Assembly (NCBI RefSeq): GCF_025791835.1 | Contig: NZ_JAOXLP010000017.1 | Span: 1-64,000 of the forward strand | Length of the DNA stretch: 64,000 nucleotides | From: Roseomonas xinghualingensis | Lineage (GTDB): Bacteria; Pseudomonadota; Alphaproteobacteria; Acetobacterales; Acetobacteraceae | Reading direction: 5' to 3' | In this document: positions 16,562 to 26,058 of the stretch, in pieces | Layout: every line of letters starts with the position of its first letter | How positions within the stretch are numbered: position 1 is the first letter of the stretch | Made by a program: the position numbers and the translations under genes | Notes under the pieces: generated by a model | The model's database searches: none | What the model saw: only the letters and a program-made list of their open reading frames with translations | What the model was told of the DNA's origin: nothing

Positions 16562-18598
16562 TCACGAATCGGGTACATTACGGCGCAATTCGGCCAGCCA
16601 GGCCGCCGCATTGCCATCCGACGGCGCTCGCCAGTCCCCCCGCGGGGAAAGGGAGCCCCCCGCGGAAACCTTCGGCCCGTTGGGCAGGGCGGAACGCTTG
16701 AACTGGGAGAACCCGAAGAAGCGGGAGAGGAACACCTCCATCCAGCGCCGGATAGTGGGCAGGTCATAGGCGGCGCGGCGCGAGTCCGGAAATTGCGGCG
16801 GCCATGCCCCGCGTGAGGCATCGGACCAGGCGTGATGCGCCAGGAAGGCGATCTTGGATGGCCGGAAGCCATGGCGCAGCACATAGAAGAGGTTGAAGTC
16901 CTGTAGCCCATAGGGGCCGATTTTCGCCTCGGTGCTCTGAATGGCGCCGCTTGCATCCGCCGGCACCAGCTCGGGCGAGATCTCGGTGTCCAGGATGTTC
17001 TCCAACACCGCGGACACCTCGACGTCGAACAGCCCTTCCTCGGCCACCCAGCGGATCAGGTGCTGGATCAATGTCTTCGGCACGCCGCCATTCACATTGT
17101 AGTGCGACATCTGGTCGCCGACGCCATAGGTGCACCAGCCGAGTGCCAGTTCGGACAGATCCCCGGTGCCAAGCACGATTCCGCCCTCGTTGTTCGCGGC
17201 GCGGAAGAGATAATCCGTGCGCAGCCCTGCCTGCACATTCTCGAAGGTCACGTCATAGATCGCTTCGCCTTCCGCGAAACGATGCCCAAGATCAGCGAGC
17301 ATCTGCCGCGCGGAGGGACGAATATCGAGTTCGCGCGCGGTGATGCCGAGCGCCGCCATCAGCCGGTGCGCGCTGGACTTCGTTCCCGCGCTCGTACCGA
17401 AGCCGGGCATGGTGTAGCCGATGATATCGGTGCGTGGCCGTCCCATCCGGTCCATCGCGCGCGCGGCAACGATCAGCGCCTGCGTCGAATCCAGGCCACC
17501 GGAGACACCGATCACAATCTTAGGATGCCCGATCGCCTGCAGCCGCTGCATCAACCCCGAAACCTGGATCGCATAGGCCTCGTAGCAATCCTGGTGCAGC
17601 CGCTCGGGATTGGCGGGCACGAAGGGGAAGCGCTCCACACGCCGCTCGAAGCCGATATCCTCGGAAGGCGGAGCGAGGCGGAACGGGATTGTACGGAAAG
17701 GCCGCGCGTTCAGGCGGCGATTGTCATCGAAGGTGCCCTGGCGCGCGCGTTCCTGCCGGAGCAGGTCGAGATCCGTATCGGCAAAGACGATTTGCTGCCC
17801 GGGTGGGAAACGCTCGCTCTCCGCAACCGTCGCGCCATTCTCGAAGATCGAAACCTGTCCATCCCAGGCCAGATCCGTCGTGGATTCCCCTGCCCCCGCC
17901 GCCGCATAGATATAGGCCGCAATGCAGCGCGCGGATTGCGAGGCGCAAAGAAGACGCCGCGTCTCCGCCTTGCCGATGGTGATGTTGCTGGCGGAAAGAT
18001 TCGCCAGCACCGTGGCGCCAGCCAGCGCACCGTCGCAACTCGGCGGGCTGGGTACCCAGAGATCCTCGCAAATTTCCGCATGGATGGTCAGGCCACGCAC
18101 ATCTTCCGCTTCGAAGATCAGGTCGGGGCCGAATGGTGCTTCAAGCGCACCGATGCGGATCGCCGCACCTTCCGTTCCCGCACCAGAAGCGAAGTGGCGA
18201 TGCTCATAGAACTCGCGGTAGTTCGGCAGATGGATCTTCGGCACCACGCCGAGCAACCTTCCGCGATGCACGGCAATGGCGCAGTTGTAGATCCGGCCCG
18301 TATGGCGCAGCGGCGCCCCGATCAGCAGCACGGGTAACAGATCCACTGATTCCGCCACGATGCGCGTGACCGCTGACTCCACCGCATCCAGCAAGACGTC
18401 CTGCAGCAGCAGGTCGTCGATCGCGTAGCCGGAAAGGCCGAGCTCCGGGAATACGGCCAGCGCCGCGCCGCGCGCATGGCATTCCCGCGCGGCCTCCAGG
18501 ATGGCGGCGGCATTCGCCTCCGGATCGGCCAGGGTGCAGCGCGTGGTGCAGGCGGCAAGCCTAGCGAAGCCATGACGGTAAAGGGAGTGGAAGCTCAT
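16562..18598 (-). CDS. nadE: Glutamine-dependent NAD+ synthase
   Basis: The product has 678 residues from the ATG at 18598; an upstream frame to 18649 is not family-like. The N-terminal carbon-nitrogen hydrolase domain has [15 protein letters not shown] with the glutamate, [13 protein letters not shown] with the lysine and [14 protein letters not shown] with the nucleophilic cysteine. It releases ammonia from glutamine. The C-terminal synthetase domain has the P-loop [12 protein letters not shown] and [19 protein letters not shown]. It amidates nicotinate adenine dinucleotide to NAD+. The length is that of the large fused NadE. It shares the NAD pathway with nadD at 28300. It is divergent from the MFS gene with a 150-base gap. 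Confidence 0.95.
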   Translation of the reverse strand: MSFHSLYRHGFARLAACTTRCTLADPEANAAAILEAARECHARGAALAVFPELGLSGYAIDDLLLQDVLLDAVESAVTRIVAESVDLLPVLLIGAPLRHTGRIYNCAIAVHRGRLLGVVPKIHLPNYREFYEHRHFASGAGTEGAAIRIGALEAPFGPDLIFEAEDVRGLTIHAEICEDLWVPSPPSCDGALAGATVLANLSASNITIGKAETRRLLCASQSARCIAAYIYAAAGAGESTTDLAWDGQVSIFENGATVAESERFPPGQQIVFADTDLDLLRQERARQGTFDDNRRLNARPFRTIPFRLAPPSEDIGFERRVERFPFVPANPERLHQDCYEAYAIQVSGLMQRLQAIGHPKIVIGVSGGLDSTQALIVAARAMDRMGRPRTDIIGYTMPGFGTSAGTKSSAHRLMAALGITARELDIRPSARQMLADLGHRFAEGEAIYDVTFENVQAGLRTDYLFRAANNEGGIVLGTGDLSELALGWCTYGVGDQMSHYNVNGGVPKTLIQHLIRWVAEEGLFDVEVSAVLENILDTEISPELVPADASGAIQSTEAKIGPYGLQDFNLFYVLRHGFRPSKIAFLAHHAWSDASRGAWPPQFPDSRRAAYDLPTIRRWMEVFLSRFFGFSQFKRSALPNGPKVSAGGSLSPRGDWRAPSDGNAAAWLAELRRNVPDS

Positions 18599-18748
18599 CA
18601 CGAGGGTCTGAACGATCCAAGAGGCGCAGCGTTGACGGGGCCGGAGCATCTTCCCTGCCGGTCACGGGTGCAACCCGTTCTGCCGGCCGCCTGTCCATCA
18701 GCCTGTCCTCGCGTTACGGGACAGCCACGCTTCCCCCGGACCTGCCGC

Positions 18749-20263
18749 ATGCCAGATAACAGCGCCCCCCGCATGGTCGCCGACGCCTCCCCTGCCCCTG
18801 CGGCATCGCGCCGCACCGTCTTCACGGGCGCGATGCTCTGCATCCTTCTCGCCTCGCTCGACTCGAACATCGTCAACACGGCATTGCCGCGCATGGTGTC
18901 GGATCTTGGGGGGATGGCGCATCTCTCCTGGGTCGTGACGGCCTTCATGCTCTCCTCCACCGTCACCACGCCCCTCTATGGCAAGCTGTCCGACACCTAT
19001 GGGCGGCGCAGGCTGTTCCTGGTGGCCATCGTCATCTTCCTGGCGGGCTCGCTCCTTTGTGGCACGGCGGATTCGATGACGCAGCTCATCCTGTTCCGTG
19101 CCCTGCAGGGCCTGGGTGCCGGCGGGCTGCTCGTGCTGGCCCAGGCCTCCGTCGGCGACATCGTCCCCCCGCGTGAACGCCCCCGCTACCAGGGCCTGTT
19201 CACCGGCACCTTCGCCCTGGCCAGCGTGGCGGGGCCGCTGATCGGAGGCATCATCACCTCGGCGCTGTCCTGGCGCTGGGTCTTCTATGTAAACCTCCCG
19301 CTCGGGGCAGTGGCGCTGCTGCTGATCGGGCTGGGGTTGAAGACCCCGCGTTCCGGTCGCGCCCGGCCGCTCGACGTGGCTGGCACCATCCTGATGGCCG
19401 CCGGCACCACGGCGCTGCTCCTGCTGCTGGCCTGGGGCGGGCAGGAATTCCCCTGGGCCTCAACGGCCAGCGCCGGAATGGCCGCCCTCGTTCTCGCCCT
19501 CTTCGCCGCCTTCCTTTGGCGGGAGAGGCGGGCCGAGGATCCGCTGATCCGGCTCGGCCTGTTCCGTAATCCGGTTTTCGCGCGCGGGGTCAGTGTCAGC
19601 GCGATGATGACCTTCGCCATGCTGGGCTCGACCGTCTTCCTGCCGCTTTATTTCCAGCTGGTCCTCGGCATGAGCCCGGCCCGCGCGGGCGCGATGATGC
19701 TGCCGCAGGTGGCCGGGATGGTGCTCACCTCCATCCTGGGCGGGCGGGCGGCATCCCGGATGGGCCGAAACAAGGCCTTCCTGCTCTGGGGGCTGGGTCT
19801 GGAGGCGGTGGCGCTGGTCGCGCTCGCCACCCTCGCCTGGTCCGCCGCGCCCCCTTCCCTGTTCCTCGTGGCGCTGGGCGTGCTGGGCCTCGGCATGGGA
19901 ATGGGGATGCCGAACCTGACCACCGCCGTGCAGAACGCGGTGGATTACAAGGAACTGGGCGCGGCCACGGGGACGATGACCTTCGTGCGTTCCCTGGGCG
20001 GCGCGGTGGGGGTGGCGGCCTCGGGCGCGATCCTGGCGGCGCGGCTGGCAGGACCGGTGGATGTGGAAGCCATGACCCGCGGCGGCGCCGAGGCCCTGGC
20101 CGCGCTGACGCCGGAGCAGCACGCCCTGCTGGCCGAGGCCTATCGCACCGCCCTGACCGGCTGCTTCATCCTCAGTGGCGTGGTGATGAGCGCCGCGTTT
20201 CTCCTGGTGCTTGGCCTGCCCGAGCAGAAGCTGCGCTCCACGGTGGAGCAGAGACCTGCCTGA
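18749..20263 (+). CDS. MFS multidrug exporter, DHA2 (EmrB/QacA-like) family
   Basis: The product has 504 residues from the ATG at 18749; the frame is open upstream but overlaps nadE. The first membrane helix carries LASLDSNIVNTALPRM, the DHA2 motif D1. GKLSDTYGRRRLFL is the MFS loop 2-3 motif. Many hydrophobic segments follow, consistent with the 14-helix layout. RALQGLGAGGLLVLAQASVGDIV and GPLIGGIITSALSWRWVFYVNLPLG are typical of antiporters that expel drugs using the proton gradient. No membrane-fusion partner or regulator lies next to it, so the substrate is unknown. ATG codons a few residues further in are alternative starts. Confidence 0.9.
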   Translation: MPDNSAPRMVADASPAPAASRRTVFTGAMLCILLASLDSNIVNTALPRMVSDLGGMAHLSWVVTAFMLSSTVTTPLYGKLSDTYGRRRLFLVAIVIFLAGSLLCGTADSMTQLILFRALQGLGAGGLLVLAQASVGDIVPPRERPRYQGLFTGTFALASVAGPLIGGIITSALSWRWVFYVNLPLGAVALLLIGLGLKTPRSGRARPLDVAGTILMAAGTTALLLLLAWGGQEFPWASTASAGMAALVLALFAAFLWRERRAEDPLIRLGLFRNPVFARGVSVSAMMTFAMLGSTVFLPLYFQLVLGMSPARAGAMMLPQVAGMVLTSILGGRAASRMGRNKAFLLWGLGLEAVALVALATLAWSAAPPSLFLVALGVLGLGMGMGMPNLTTAVQNAVDYKELGAATGTMTFVRSLGGAVGVAASGAILAARLAGPVDVEAMTRGGAEALAALTPEQHALLAEAYRTALTGCFILSGVVMSAAFLLVLGLPEQKLRSTVEQRPA

Positions 20264-20318
20264 GCACCGAACCCTCCCCTTCTCCAGGCGTTGCCCCCGG
20301 GACAGGAGGAGCCCGGCG

Positions 20319-20483
20319 ATGAGCGAGCGGAATGGCCAGGAAACGGAGGAGGAGCGCGCAAGGCGCCTGGAGCGCCAGCGAGTCGGACCTGAGGAGGAGG
20401 TGCGGAAATCGCCCGAGGAGGCCGAGTCCCGCCTGGAGGAGCATGACGAGCCTCCCGCTCGCCCCGCACACCCCTCCGGCTGA
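20319..20483 (+). CDS. Very small, highly charged hypothetical protein
   Basis: The product has 54 residues. A strong AGGAGGAG ribosome-binding site lies 8 bases before the ATG. The sequence is almost entirely charged and hydrophilic (MSERNGQETEEERARRLERQ, then PEEEVRKSPEEAESRLEEHD). It is probably one helix with a Pro-rich disordered end and has no membrane segment or cysteine. No function is known. It follows the MFS gene after 55 bases and precedes proB on the same strand. The ribosome-binding site and lack of a competing longer ORF support it being real. Confidence 0.6.
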   Translation: MSERNGQETEEERARRLERQRVGPEEEVRKSPEEAESRLEEHDEPPARPAHPSG

Positions 20484-20592
20484 GCCGCATGACCACGCCT
20501 CCGAAGGCCTTCGCCGATCTCGTCCGCCGGTGCATGGCCGGGCGGCGCAGCAACCCGTCGCAGCCTTGCGCGGCGCGTGGTAACGCCCAGCC

Positions 20593-21714
20593 ATGACGAC
20601 CACCCCATCCCTCGCCGCCGCCCGGCGCATCGTCGTGAAGATCGGTTCCGCCCTGGTGGTGGCCCCCGAGACGGCGGCGCCGCGCACGGAATGGCTGGCC
20701 TCGGTGGCCGCCGATGCCGCGCGGCTGCGGGCGGGCGGGGCCGAGGTGGTGATCGTCTCCTCCGGTGCCGTCGCCCTGGCCCGCCATGCGCTCGGCCTCA
20801 CCCGGCGCGCCTTGAAGCTGGAGGAGAAGCAGGCGGCCGCCGCCGTCGGCCAGATCCGCCTTGCCGGCGCCTGGGAAGCCGCCCTGGCCAGCCATGGGCT
20901 GACAGCCGCTCAGGTGCTGCTGACCCTGGAGGACAGCGAGGACCGCCGCCGCTACCTCAATGCGCGGGAGACGCTGAAGACCCTGCTGCATCTCGGCTGC
21001 GTTCCTGTCATCAACGAGAACGACACGGTTGCCACCGCCGAGATCCGCTTCGGCGACAATGACCGCCTGGCCGCCCGCGTCGCCGAGATGATCGAGGCCG
21101 ATGCGCTGGTCCTGCTCTCCGATATCGACGGCCTCTATACCGCCGATCCCCGCCGCGATCCGGATGCCCGCCACCTGCCCGTGGTGGAGCGGCTGACGGA
21201 GGAGGTGATGGCCATGGGCGGCGATCCGCCCCCCGGCTATTCCTCCGGCGGCATGCGGACGAAGCTGATCGCAGCGCGGATCGCGACCGGCGCGGGCTGC
21301 GCCATGGCGATTTCCCTCGGCAAGGAACTCCATCCGCTTTCCGCCATGCTGGATGGCGCGCGCTGCACCTGGTTCCTGCCCGCCCCCGGGGGCCGCTCCG
21401 CACGCAAGAGCTGGATCGCCGGCTCCCTGGCCCCGCTCGGCCGGCTGGTGGTGGATGACGGTGCAGCCAAGGCGCTGGCCGAGGGCAGTTCCCTGCTTCC
21501 CGCCGGCGTGCGGGAGGTGGAAGGCCATTTCCAGCGCGGCGATGCTGTCAGCGTGCGGGATGGCACCGGGCGGGAACTGGCGCGCGGCCTCTCCGCCTAT
21601 GATTCCAAGAGTGCGCGGCGCATCGCCGGCCGGCGCAGCGCGGAGATCGAGGCGATCCTCGGCTGGCGGGGACGCGACGTGATCATCCACCGGGACGACA
21701 TGGTGCTGATCTGA
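20593..21714 (+). CDS. proB: Glutamate 5-kinase
   Basis: The product has 373 residues. The amino-acid-kinase domain starts [10 protein letters not shown] and holds [35 protein letters not shown] and [11 protein letters not shown]. After residue 275 or so a PUA domain follows, with [20 protein letters not shown]. It phosphorylates glutamate in the first step of proline synthesis and would feed ProA at 26059. Its normal proA partner is 4.3 kb away because an ABC transporter operon on the opposite strand lies between them. The start ATG follows a short gap after the tiny charged gene. Confidence 0.95.
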   Translation: MTTTPSLAAARRIVVKIGSALVVAPETAAPRTEWLASVAADAARLRAGGAEVVIVSSGAVALARHALGLTRRALKLEEKQAAAAVGQIRLAGAWEAALASHGLTAAQVLLTLEDSEDRRRYLNARETLKTLLHLGCVPVINENDTVATAEIRFGDNDRLAARVAEMIEADALVLLSDIDGLYTADPRRDPDARHLPVVERLTEEVMAMGGDPPPGYSSGGMRTKLIAARIATGAGCAMAISLGKELHPLSAMLDGARCTWFLPAPGGRSARKSWIAGSLAPLGRLVVDDGAAKALAEGSSLLPAGVREVEGHFQRGDAVSVRDGTGRELARGLSAYDSKSARRIAGRRSAEIEAILGWRGRDVIIHRDDMVLI

Positions 21715-21736
21715 CTGGCGGCCCTCAGGCCGCCAG
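21715..21736. terminator. Bidirectional hairpin between proB and the ABC ATPase gene
   Basis: ctggcggcc (21715-21723) and ggccgccag (21728-21736) pair perfectly around ctca. The stem starts right after the proB stop and overlaps the last codons of the convergent ATPase gene, whose stop lies in the loop. It could end transcription in both directions. No T-run is present. Confidence 0.5.
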
Positions 21737-22831
21737 CAGCTTCACCCGCGCCGCATCCAGCGCAAGGGCAGCGCGCCCGCCGACCGGCAGGTGCCCTTCC
21801 CCGCCCATATGCGGCGTATCCACCAGAACCTCAGCCCCCGCCACCCGCACGCCATAGCGGATACTGGCACCGAGGAACTCGCGGTGGACGATTTCGCCTT
21901 CCAGCAGCCGGCGGCCGGGTGCCTCCGTGCCAACCGGCAGCAGCGACACATCCTGCGGGCGAAACATCAGCCGTGCACCCGCAGGCACATCCAACCCGGG
22001 CGGAAGCGGGATGCGTGTCCCGCCATCGATCTCGAAGGCCTGCGCGGCGCCATCGCGCAGCACCGTGCCCGGCATGATGTTGGCCGTGCCGAGGAAGCCC
22101 GCGACGAACAGATTGGCAGGATGGTCATACAGTTCCATCGGCGTGCCGACCTGCTGCACCACGCCCTCGTTCATCACCGCGATGCGGTCGCAGACCGTAT
22201 TGGCCTCTTCCTGGTCATGGGTGACGAAGATGGTGGTCAGCCGCAGCCTCTGCTGCAGGTCGCGCAGCTCCCGCCGCACCTGCACGCGCAGCCTTGCATC
22301 GAGATTGGACAGAGGCTCGTCCAGCAGCAGCACCTTCGGGCGCACGGCCACGGTGCGCGCCAAGGCCACGCGCTGCTGCTGCCCACCCGAAAGCTGCGCG
22401 GGGCGCCGTTCGCCCATTCCCTCCAACCCGACGAGCTTCAGCGCCGCATCCACGCGCGGCCCGATCTCGGCGCGCGGCACGCGCCGCTCCTCCAGGCCGA
22501 AGGCGACGTTGCGGCGCACGGTCATATGCGGCCAGAGCGCATAGGACTGGAACACCATCCCCACATCCCGCTTCCAGGGCGGCAGGTCCGAGATGTCCTG
22601 TCCCCCCACCAGCACGCGCCCACGCTGGGCCGTGTTGAAGCCGGCGATCAGCCGCAACAGCGTCGTCTTGCCGCAGCCGGAGGGGCCGAGAAAAGCGAAG
22701 AACTCGCCGGGCCGGATCTCCAGGTTCACGTCGCGCAGCACGCGGGTGGTGCCATAGGAGAGGTCCACCCCCTCCACCCGGATGCCCGCGGGCTCGCGCG
22801 CCAGAAGCGTTTCTTGAGCAAGGGCGCTCAT
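21725..22831 (-). CDS. ABC transporter ATP-binding protein (FbpC/PotA-like, ferric-iron or AEP type)
   Basis: The product has 368 residues. Walker A is GPSGCGKTTLL, the Q-loop follows, the signature is LSGGQQQRVALARTVAV, Walker B is VLLLDEPLSNLD and the H-loop is IFVTHDQEEA. The last 120 residues form a TOBE-like domain (LMFRPQDVSLLPVG). This layout is shared by FbpC (iron), PotA (polyamine) and PhnT (aminoethylphosphonate) ATPases. It is the last gene of a three-gene importer operon: its ATG overlaps the permease stop (22828-22831). Confidence 0.9.
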   Translation of the reverse strand: MSALAQETLLAREPAGIRVEGVDLSYGTTRVLRDVNLEIRPGEFFAFLGPSGCGKTTLLRLIAGFNTAQRGRVLVGGQDISDLPPWKRDVGMVFQSYALWPHMTVRRNVAFGLEERRVPRAEIGPRVDAALKLVGLEGMGERRPAQLSGGQQQRVALARTVAVRPKVLLLDEPLSNLDARLRVQVRRELRDLQQRLRLTTIFVTHDQEEANTVCDRIAVMNEGVVQQVGTPMELYDHPANLFVAGFLGTANIMPGTVLRDGAAQAFEIDGGTRIPLPPGLDVPAGARLMFRPQDVSLLPVGTEAPGRRLLEGEIVHREFLGASIRYGVRVAGAEVLVDTPHMGGEGHLPVGGRAALALDAARVKLLAA

Positions 22832-24570
22832 GCGGATTTCCTCCCGCCGCCATGTTCGGCGACCAGATGGGACAGCCAGGTGGAAAGGCCCACGATCACC
22901 ACGGCGATGATGCCCAGCGCCGCCCCCGCGCCGCGCCCCGCCGGGGATTGCATGAAGACATAGAGGCCATAGGCGAGCGGCGCGTCATCGCTGGACTGCA
23001 CCAGCATCAGCGTCGCCGAAAGCTCCACCGCCGCCGTGGCGAAGGAGGTGACGAAGCCCGCCGCAAGCCCGCCCGCCATCAGCGGCAGCACGATCCGCCG
23101 CACCACGCGCAGGCGGCGCGCGCCGAGATTCTCGGCGGCTTCCTCCAGGCTGGCGGAAATCTGCTGCATCGCGGCCATGCAGGCCCGCAGCGCATAGGGA
23201 AGGCGCCGGATCGCCAGGGCCAGCACGATGATTCCCCAGAAGGCCGCGAGCGAGCTGCCATCCGGAAGGGTGATGCCGAAGAAGGTGCGGAGATAGCCGA
23301 TGCCCAGCACCAGCCCTGGCACCGCCAGAGCCGACATGGCGACATAGTCCAGCCACCGCGCCCCGACCATGCGTGTGCGCAGCACGAGATAGGCGATGGT
23401 GGTGCCGATGATGACGTCGATCAGCCCGGCCAGCCCCGCATAGATCAGCGTGTTGGTGATGTATTGAGAGCTTTCCGCGAAGACCCGCGTGTAATGCGCG
23501 AGGGTGTAGCCATCCGGCAGCGGCGAGTAGGACCAGATGGTGGCGATGGATAGCAGGAACAGCCCGAAATGCGGCGCCAGCACCAGCAAGAGGATCGCGG
23601 CGATCAGCGCATAGGCCGCGATGGCCTGCCCGCGCGACATGCGCCGCTTCACCAGCCCGCCGCCGCCACGCTGCACCGTGGCGTAATCCTTCCCGCGCAG
23701 CGCCAGTGAGGAGATCCACAGCGACAGCACCGAGAAGAGGATCAGCACGACGGAGATGACATAGCCGATCGGGTCTTCCAGCCCCACGGAGGTGATCCGC
23801 AGATAGGCCTGTGGCGCCAGCATCTCCCGCACGTTCAGCAGCAGCGGCGTGGCAAGGTCGTCGAACACCTTGATGAAGACCAGGCTCGCGCCGGCGATAT
23901 AGCCCGGCATCGCCAGTGGCAGCACGATGCGCCGGAACAGGCGGAAGCCATGCGCGCCCAGGTTCTGCGCGGATTCCTCCATTGCCCGGTCGATGTTCTT
24001 CAGACTGGCGGTGAGGTTCAGCAGGATGAAGGGGAAGTAGTGGATGGATTGGACGAAGATCACCCCGTTCAGCCCCTCCATGAAGGGAATGTTGATCCCG
24101 AGATACTCATCCAGCAGCAGGTTCACGCTGCCGGTCCGCCCGAACAGCAACCCCATCGCCACCGCCCCTGCGAAAGGCGGCATGATCAGCGGCAGCACGC
24201 CCAGCGTCTGCACCAGGATGGCGCCACGGAATTCGAAGCGCGTGGTGAAATAGGCCAGCGGCAGGGCGATCAGGCTCGCCACCGCCACCGACATCAGGGA
24301 CACGTAGAGGGAGTTGAAAAAACTCCGCATGAACAGGTCGTTCGACAGGAAGTCGCCGAAATGGGCCAGGGTGAACCCGCCCGTCGCGCGATCCTGGAAG
24401 GCGACGGTGATGACGGTCAGCACCGGCACCACCAGGAAGGCGAGCAGGAACAGCGCGACCAGCCCGAAGGCCAGCGCCTCCCCCGGCCGCGCCGCCCAGC
24501 GGCGGGCGCGCGGCGCCGGGGGCGCGGCGACCGTCGCCTCGATGGCCTCTATGGCCGGGGTGGTCGCCAA
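22828..24570 (-). CDS. ABC transporter permease with two fused membrane domains (FbpB-like)
   Basis: The product has 580 residues and two similar halves of about six membrane segments each. Both contain the binding-protein-dependent permease loop (MEESAQNLGAHGFRLFRRIV in the first half, LEEAAENLGARRLRVVRRIV in the second). The two-domain architecture is that of FbpB/PhnU-type permeases of iron and aminoethylphosphonate importers. It would form the whole membrane channel, pairing with the ATPase encoded next. It begins 2 bases after the binding-protein gene ends. Confidence 0.9.
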   Translation of the reverse strand: MATTPAIEAIEATVAAPPAPRARRWAARPGEALAFGLVALFLLAFLVVPVLTVITVAFQDRATGGFTLAHFGDFLSNDLFMRSFFNSLYVSLMSVAVASLIALPLAYFTTRFEFRGAILVQTLGVLPLIMPPFAGAVAMGLLFGRTGSVNLLLDEYLGINIPFMEGLNGVIFVQSIHYFPFILLNLTASLKNIDRAMEESAQNLGAHGFRLFRRIVLPLAMPGYIAGASLVFIKVFDDLATPLLLNVREMLAPQAYLRITSVGLEDPIGYVISVVLILFSVLSLWISSLALRGKDYATVQRGGGGLVKRRMSRGQAIAAYALIAAILLLVLAPHFGLFLLSIATIWSYSPLPDGYTLAHYTRVFAESSQYITNTLIYAGLAGLIDVIIGTTIAYLVLRTRMVGARWLDYVAMSALAVPGLVLGIGYLRTFFGITLPDGSSLAAFWGIIVLALAIRRLPYALRACMAAMQQISASLEEAAENLGARRLRVVRRIVLPLMAGGLAAGFVTSFATAAVELSATLMLVQSSDDAPLAYGLYVFMQSPAGRGAGAALGIIAVVIVGLSTWLSHLVAEHGGGRKSA

Positions 24571-24572
24571 GG

Positions 24573-25913
24573 TCAGCCCGCCGCCTTCGCCGCTTCGGCA
24601 GCCTTGGCGGCAGCGGCCGTGTACTTCTCCCGCGCGAAGCCCGCCCAGCGCTGCTCCAGCTCAGCCTGGCGCGGCCCGGGGCCGCTACGCCCGGAGAAGG
24701 CGCCGGCCACCTCATCGGAAGCCGCCTCCTCGGCAGTGACGGGCATAGCCGAAATCAACGCGCGCGCCTCCTCCAGCAAGGCCCGCGCCTGGGCATTGTC
24801 GCGCCGCGCCAGCCGCGTCTCCACATCCCCGATCGCCTTGGCGGCGCGCTTCAGCCCTTCGAGGTTGGTCCCGACCGTCTGGTCATAGAGGGCATCCACC
24901 ACGCGATAGCGCTTCTCGGAGACGCCCACGTCGAAAACCAGGCTCGGCAATCCGATGGAACCGGTGAAGGGGTTCGGATAGCCCTGCGGCGCCTTGGCAT
25001 AGACTGAGGGATTCACCGGCAGGCGTCGGATCGTCGGCTCCAGCAGGATCTCCTGCCCCTTCTGGGAAAGCAGGAAGTCGATGAAGGCCCGCGCCCCCGC
25101 CGTATTCGGTGCATTCTTCACGATGGCAATGTTGGCTGGCACCACCGTGGTGACGGAAGGATAGGCGAACTTCACCGGGAAGCCCGCGCCCTGGGCGGAG
25201 AAGGCGAAGAAGTCGATCACGATGCCGATGCCGACCTGCCCGGAATTCACTGCATCCGGCACGCCGAAGCTGCGCTCGGTGATCTGGCGGAGATTGCCCG
25301 AGAAACCCTTGATCGTCCCCCAACCCTTCTCCCAGCCCTCGCCCTGCAGGATCGTCTCTATCGTCAGATGCGTGGTGCCGGAACGCGACGGCGCCGTGAT
25401 GATGACGTGGTCGTGGTAGGCGGGCTTCGCCAAGTCCGACCATTCCTTCGGCTCGGGCAGCCGGTTCGCGCGCATGTAGCGCTCGTTCCACATGATGCCG
25501 TAGCCCGAGGCGGCGAAGCCGGTGACGTAGCCTTCAGGATCGTTGATGGAATACGGCCCGATGCGCTCCGGGATGCCTTCCGCCTGGGGCTTGTACACCT
25601 CCAGCAGCCCGGCGCGCTTCAGCACCTCGAAAGCGTCCGGGGCGGAGGCCCAGAACAGGTCCACCGCGTTGTTGGAACGCGTCTCCTGCACGAAGCGCAC
25701 GCCGGCGGTGGTGTTGCGGTTCTGGATGTCCAGCGTGGTGCCGGGATGCGCGGCCTCGAAGGCGCGCTTGAAAGGGCCGGTGACGTCATTGGAGAAGGAG
25801 GTGACCACGGTCACCTTCCCCGACACGCCCTGCGCCCGCGCCGCACCCGCGACGGAGGCGGCGGCCAGGGCCCCGAGGGCACGGCGGCCCAGAACCGGTT
25901 GGGTGATACGCAT
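24573..25913 (-). CDS. ABC transporter solute-binding protein (FbpA/AEP-binding type)
   Basis: The product has 446 residues from the ATG at 25913. A GGAGGGG motif lies 3-9 bases upstream of that codon; an in-frame ATG at 25925 sits inside this motif and is less likely. An N-terminal export signal ([20 protein letters not shown]) carries the twin arginine. The mature part has VTVVTSFSNDVTGPFKRAFE, ASAPDAFEVLKRAGLLEVYK and AFIDFLLSQKGQEIL, typical of cluster D ferric/AEP/sugar-phosphate binding proteins. It is about 100 residues longer than FbpA and ends in a low-complexity Ala/Lys/Glu tail. Tyrosines diagnostic of ferric binding could not be located, so the ligand is open. Confidence 0.87.
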   Translation of the reverse strand: MRITQPVLGRRALGALAAASVAGAARAQGVSGKVTVVTSFSNDVTGPFKRAFEAAHPGTTLDIQNRNTTAGVRFVQETRSNNAVDLFWASAPDAFEVLKRAGLLEVYKPQAEGIPERIGPYSINDPEGYVTGFAASGYGIMWNERYMRANRLPEPKEWSDLAKPAYHDHVIITAPSRSGTTHLTIETILQGEGWEKGWGTIKGFSGNLRQITERSFGVPDAVNSGQVGIGIVIDFFAFSAQGAGFPVKFAYPSVTTVVPANIAIVKNAPNTAGARAFIDFLLSQKGQEILLEPTIRRLPVNPSVYAKAPQGYPNPFTGSIGLPSLVFDVGVSEKRYRVVDALYDQTVGTNLEGLKRAAKAIGDVETRLARRDNAQARALLEEARALISAMPVTAEEAASDEVAGAFSGRSGPGPRQAELEQRWAGFAREKYTAAAAKAAEAAKAAG

Positions 25914-26058
25914 CGTCCCCTCCATTGCATTTTTATGACGTTTTTCGTTTCTCCGTCAGCCACGCAGCCATGACAAGCCTCCCCTGCACGGCTGCTGCGT
26001 GCCGCGCGAGGTCATGCCGCGCTTCCCCTTCCCCGCCCGCGGCGCTACCGATACGCCC

